In this document: positions 6,684-7,636 of the stretch, piece by piece | How the letters are laid out: the number at the start of each line of letters is the position of its first letter | Position numbering within the stretch: position 1 is the stretch's first letter | Assembly: GCA_031380225.1 (NCBI GenBank) | Contig: JANNFX010000168.1 | Location: forward strand, 1 to 7,636 | Length of the DNA stretch: 7,636 nucleotides | Reading direction: 5' to 3' | Origin: JANNFX01 sp031380225 | GTDB taxonomy: Bacteria > Pseudomonadota > Alphaproteobacteria > Rhizobiales > Hyphomicrobiaceae | Notes under the pieces: generated by a model | What the model saw: the letters and a program-made list of their open reading frames with translations, nothing else | Told to the model about the DNA's origin: nothing | Database searches by the model: none | Made by a program: the position numbers and the translations under genes

Positions 6684-6708
6684 AAGAAGCGCGAACAAGC
6701 TTCTTGTT
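6684..6708. repeat. Two overlapping inverted repeats in the leader of the dehydrogenase operon
   Basis: AAGAAGC (6684-6690) pairs with GCTTCTT (6699-6705) around an 8-base loop. AACAAG (6694-6699) pairs with CTTGTT (6703-6708) around CTT. The two stems share bases and cannot form together. They lie about 60 bases before the dehydrogenase start, within a 21-codon minus-strand open frame (6664-6729). No U tract follows, so this is not a simple terminator. They could be an operator or a leader switch, or chance. Confidence 0.35.
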
Positions 6709-6802
6709 GACGAATTCTTGGATAGCCATGCCCGGCAGGCGCTTTTTATTTCCTTCGCCAGTGATGTATCGCTTACCGCCGCGCTAACGGGCCACTTGGT
6801 CT

Positions 6803-7168
6803 TCACAGCGCAGCCGTAGCGCCGAGTGCGCGTTGAATGGCGCGCTCGAGGTCCTTTTCATTAAAGGGCTTCTCGATAACGACAGCGTCCGGCCGAAGCG
6901 TCTTCACCCTCAATGTGTCGCCGCTGGCGAAGGCGTGGGGAATGAACGCAGTGCTAAGTATTGTCTCTACGGCAGCGATTCCGCTTCCTTCGCCAAGCCA
7001 GGCGTCGACAATCATCAGGTCTGGTCTGGATTTGATGGCAGCCGTCACTGTATCGGCCTCCGTGGCCTCGATTGCGCATATCGTGTGACCCATTCCCGTG
7101 AGCATTTCCTCAAGCAGCATACTGATGAGAGCGTCGTCTTCTGCGATGAGTATGCGAAGCGCGGTCAT
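6803..7168 (-). CDS. Single-domain response regulator (CheY-like receiver)
   Basis: A 121-residue receiver domain with no output domain. The acidic pair is Asp11-Asp12 (IAEDD), the phosphoacceptor is Asp55 (LMIVDAWLG), Ser82 takes the conserved Thr/Ser position (AFASGD) and Lys100 precedes Pro101 (EKPF). All residues for phosphotransfer are present, so it should be phosphorylated by a histidine kinase or a phosphorelay and act by protein contact. The end, KPFNEKDLERAIQRAL, is typical of stand-alone rhizobial receivers. An in-frame TAG directly before the ATG fixes the start at 7168. The best ribosome site, AGGAGG, is unusually far (12 bases), which may lower translation. No kinase lies in the window, so its partner is unknown. 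It lies 117 bases beyond the dps stop and 176 bases before the dehydrogenase, so it may be transcribed alone. Confidence 0.93.
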   Translation of the reverse strand: MTALRILIAEDDALISMLLEEMLTGMGHTICAIEATEADTVTAAIKSRPDLMIVDAWLGEGSGIAAVETILSTAFIPHAFASGDTLRVKTLRPDAVVIEKPFNEKDLERAIQRALGATAAL

Positions 7169-7180
7169 CTACTCACATCG

Positions 7181-7186
7181 CCTCCT
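7181..7186 (-). promoter_or_regulatory. Unusually distant ribosome binding site of the receiver gene
   Basis: AGGAGG is 12 bases before the ATG at 7168. Between them is ATGTGA (7173-7178), a start codon followed at once by a stop, only 2 bases after the AGGAGG. The strong site may therefore be used poorly for the receiver. Confidence 0.45.
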
Positions 7187-7209
7187 GCATCGGCTTTGCT
7201 CACTGAGGT

Positions 7210-7227
7210 CTCGATGCGATCATCGAG
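7210..7227. repeat. Perfect inverted repeat upstream of the receiver gene
   Basis: CTCGATG and CATCGAG form a perfect 7-base-pair palindrome with a 4-base centre, about 42 bases before the receiver start. It lies in the gap after dps. Without a U tract it is more like an operator or leader hairpin than a terminator; the regulator is unknown. Confidence 0.4.
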
Positions 7228-7285
7228 CGTTGACGGACTGCGAAGTAGAAATGACGTCGTTGTGCGACGCCTAAATTCGCAACGA

Positions 7286-7636
7286 TTACCGGGACATTAG
7301 GGCTGGCTTTGAAGCGACTGATGCCTGCTCTGCTTTTGGAGCAATATGGGATTCGACGAACCAAAGCTGCTTATCGATGCCGCGTGATATTTCCGTGAAA
7401 AGGTCGGCAGTATCGACATCGCCGTAGGACGTTGCTTCGCCGATCGCTTCACGCGCCGATTGGCCGAACGCCGCTAGGGACCCAGAAACGGCGAACACAT
7501 GGCTCTTCTCGTCGGCGATGCCGTGCTTATAGGGAACCAGGAACGAACGCTCGGCCGCCACCTGAATAGTACCGTGGGCAGTACCGCCTAATCCTCCAGC
7601 ACGTTCAGCAATTTGGTCGGAGTACGACTCGACTTC
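7286..7636 (-). CDS. dps: Dps-family DNA-protecting ferritin-like protein, C-terminal part
   Basis: This frame is open to the right edge of the window, giving 116 residues of the C-terminal part; the N-terminus is outside. The family pattern is clear: SYSDQIAERAGGLGGTAHGT, then VPYKHGI, AFGQSAREAI, and GDVDTADLFTEISRGIDKQLWFVESH, which is the last helix of Dps. Such proteins form 12-mers that oxidise Fe(II) with hydrogen peroxide, store iron and shield DNA in starvation and oxidative stress. The ferroxidase ligands lie in the missing part and cannot be checked. A GTG at 7561 is an internal Val, not a start. After the last helix there is a 20-residue tail (APKAEQASVASKPALMSR) that is Ala/Lys-rich and could aid DNA contact; that is inference. 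It ends 117 bases before the receiver gene on the same strand. Confidence 0.92.
   Translation of the reverse strand, partial: EVESYSDQIAERAGGLGGTAHGTIQVAAERSFLVPYKHGIADEKSHVFAVSGSLAAFGQSAREAIGEATSYGDVDTADLFTEISRGIDKQLWFVESHIAPKAEQASVASKPALMSR

Noticed and set aside
1..7636. CRISPR array, insertion sequence, tRNA or rRNA gene
   Set aside because: No regularly spaced repeats, transposase-like frames, terminal inverted repeats or cloverleaf-like segments were seen.

Overview
The window looks like chromosomal DNA of an alphaproteobacterium, most likely a member of the Hyphomicrobiales related to Bradyrhizobium or Rhodopseudomonas. This is inferred from protein style: a copper ATPase with YHS and heavy-metal-binding N-terminal domains, a CbpA/CbpM pair, a single-domain receiver, and small Ala/His-rich and two-helix membrane proteins typical of that order. 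No database search was possible. Every gene I can support lies on the minus strand, so the window reads right to left. No RNA gene, insertion sequence or CRISPR array was seen.

From the right edge: the C-terminal part of a Dps-type ferritin-like protein (7286-7636, cut by the window), then a single-domain CheY-like response regulator (6803-7168). Next is an apparent four-gene operon: a classical short-chain dehydrogenase (5718-6626), a conserved-looking 126-residue protein of unknown function (5327-5707), a CbpA-type DnaJ co-chaperone (4389-5282) and its modulator CbpM (4054-4377). Then come a small two-helix membrane protein (3503-3865), a 66-residue Ala/His-rich protein with a CCC motif (3101-3301), a broken DUF2892 (YgaP-type) membrane gene (2697-2890), a 92-residue 2TM-domain protein (2375-2653), and a copper-exporting P1B ATPase (34-2370) that starts four bases after the 2TM gene.

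Together this is a stress and metal-handling block. Dps guards DNA and stores iron, CbpA/CbpM handle damaged proteins, the dehydrogenase and receiver fit a stress regulon, and the left end forms a copper-efflux unit with small membrane partners, one of them decayed. I did not find a clearly new multi-gene system. The points most worth a second look are the DUF2892 pseudogene in front of the 2TM-CopA pair, the unknown 126-residue protein fixed between the dehydrogenase and CbpA, the His/Cys mini-protein, an unexplained open frame at 3822-4025, and overlapping hairpins inside a short open frame in the leader of the dehydrogenase operon.
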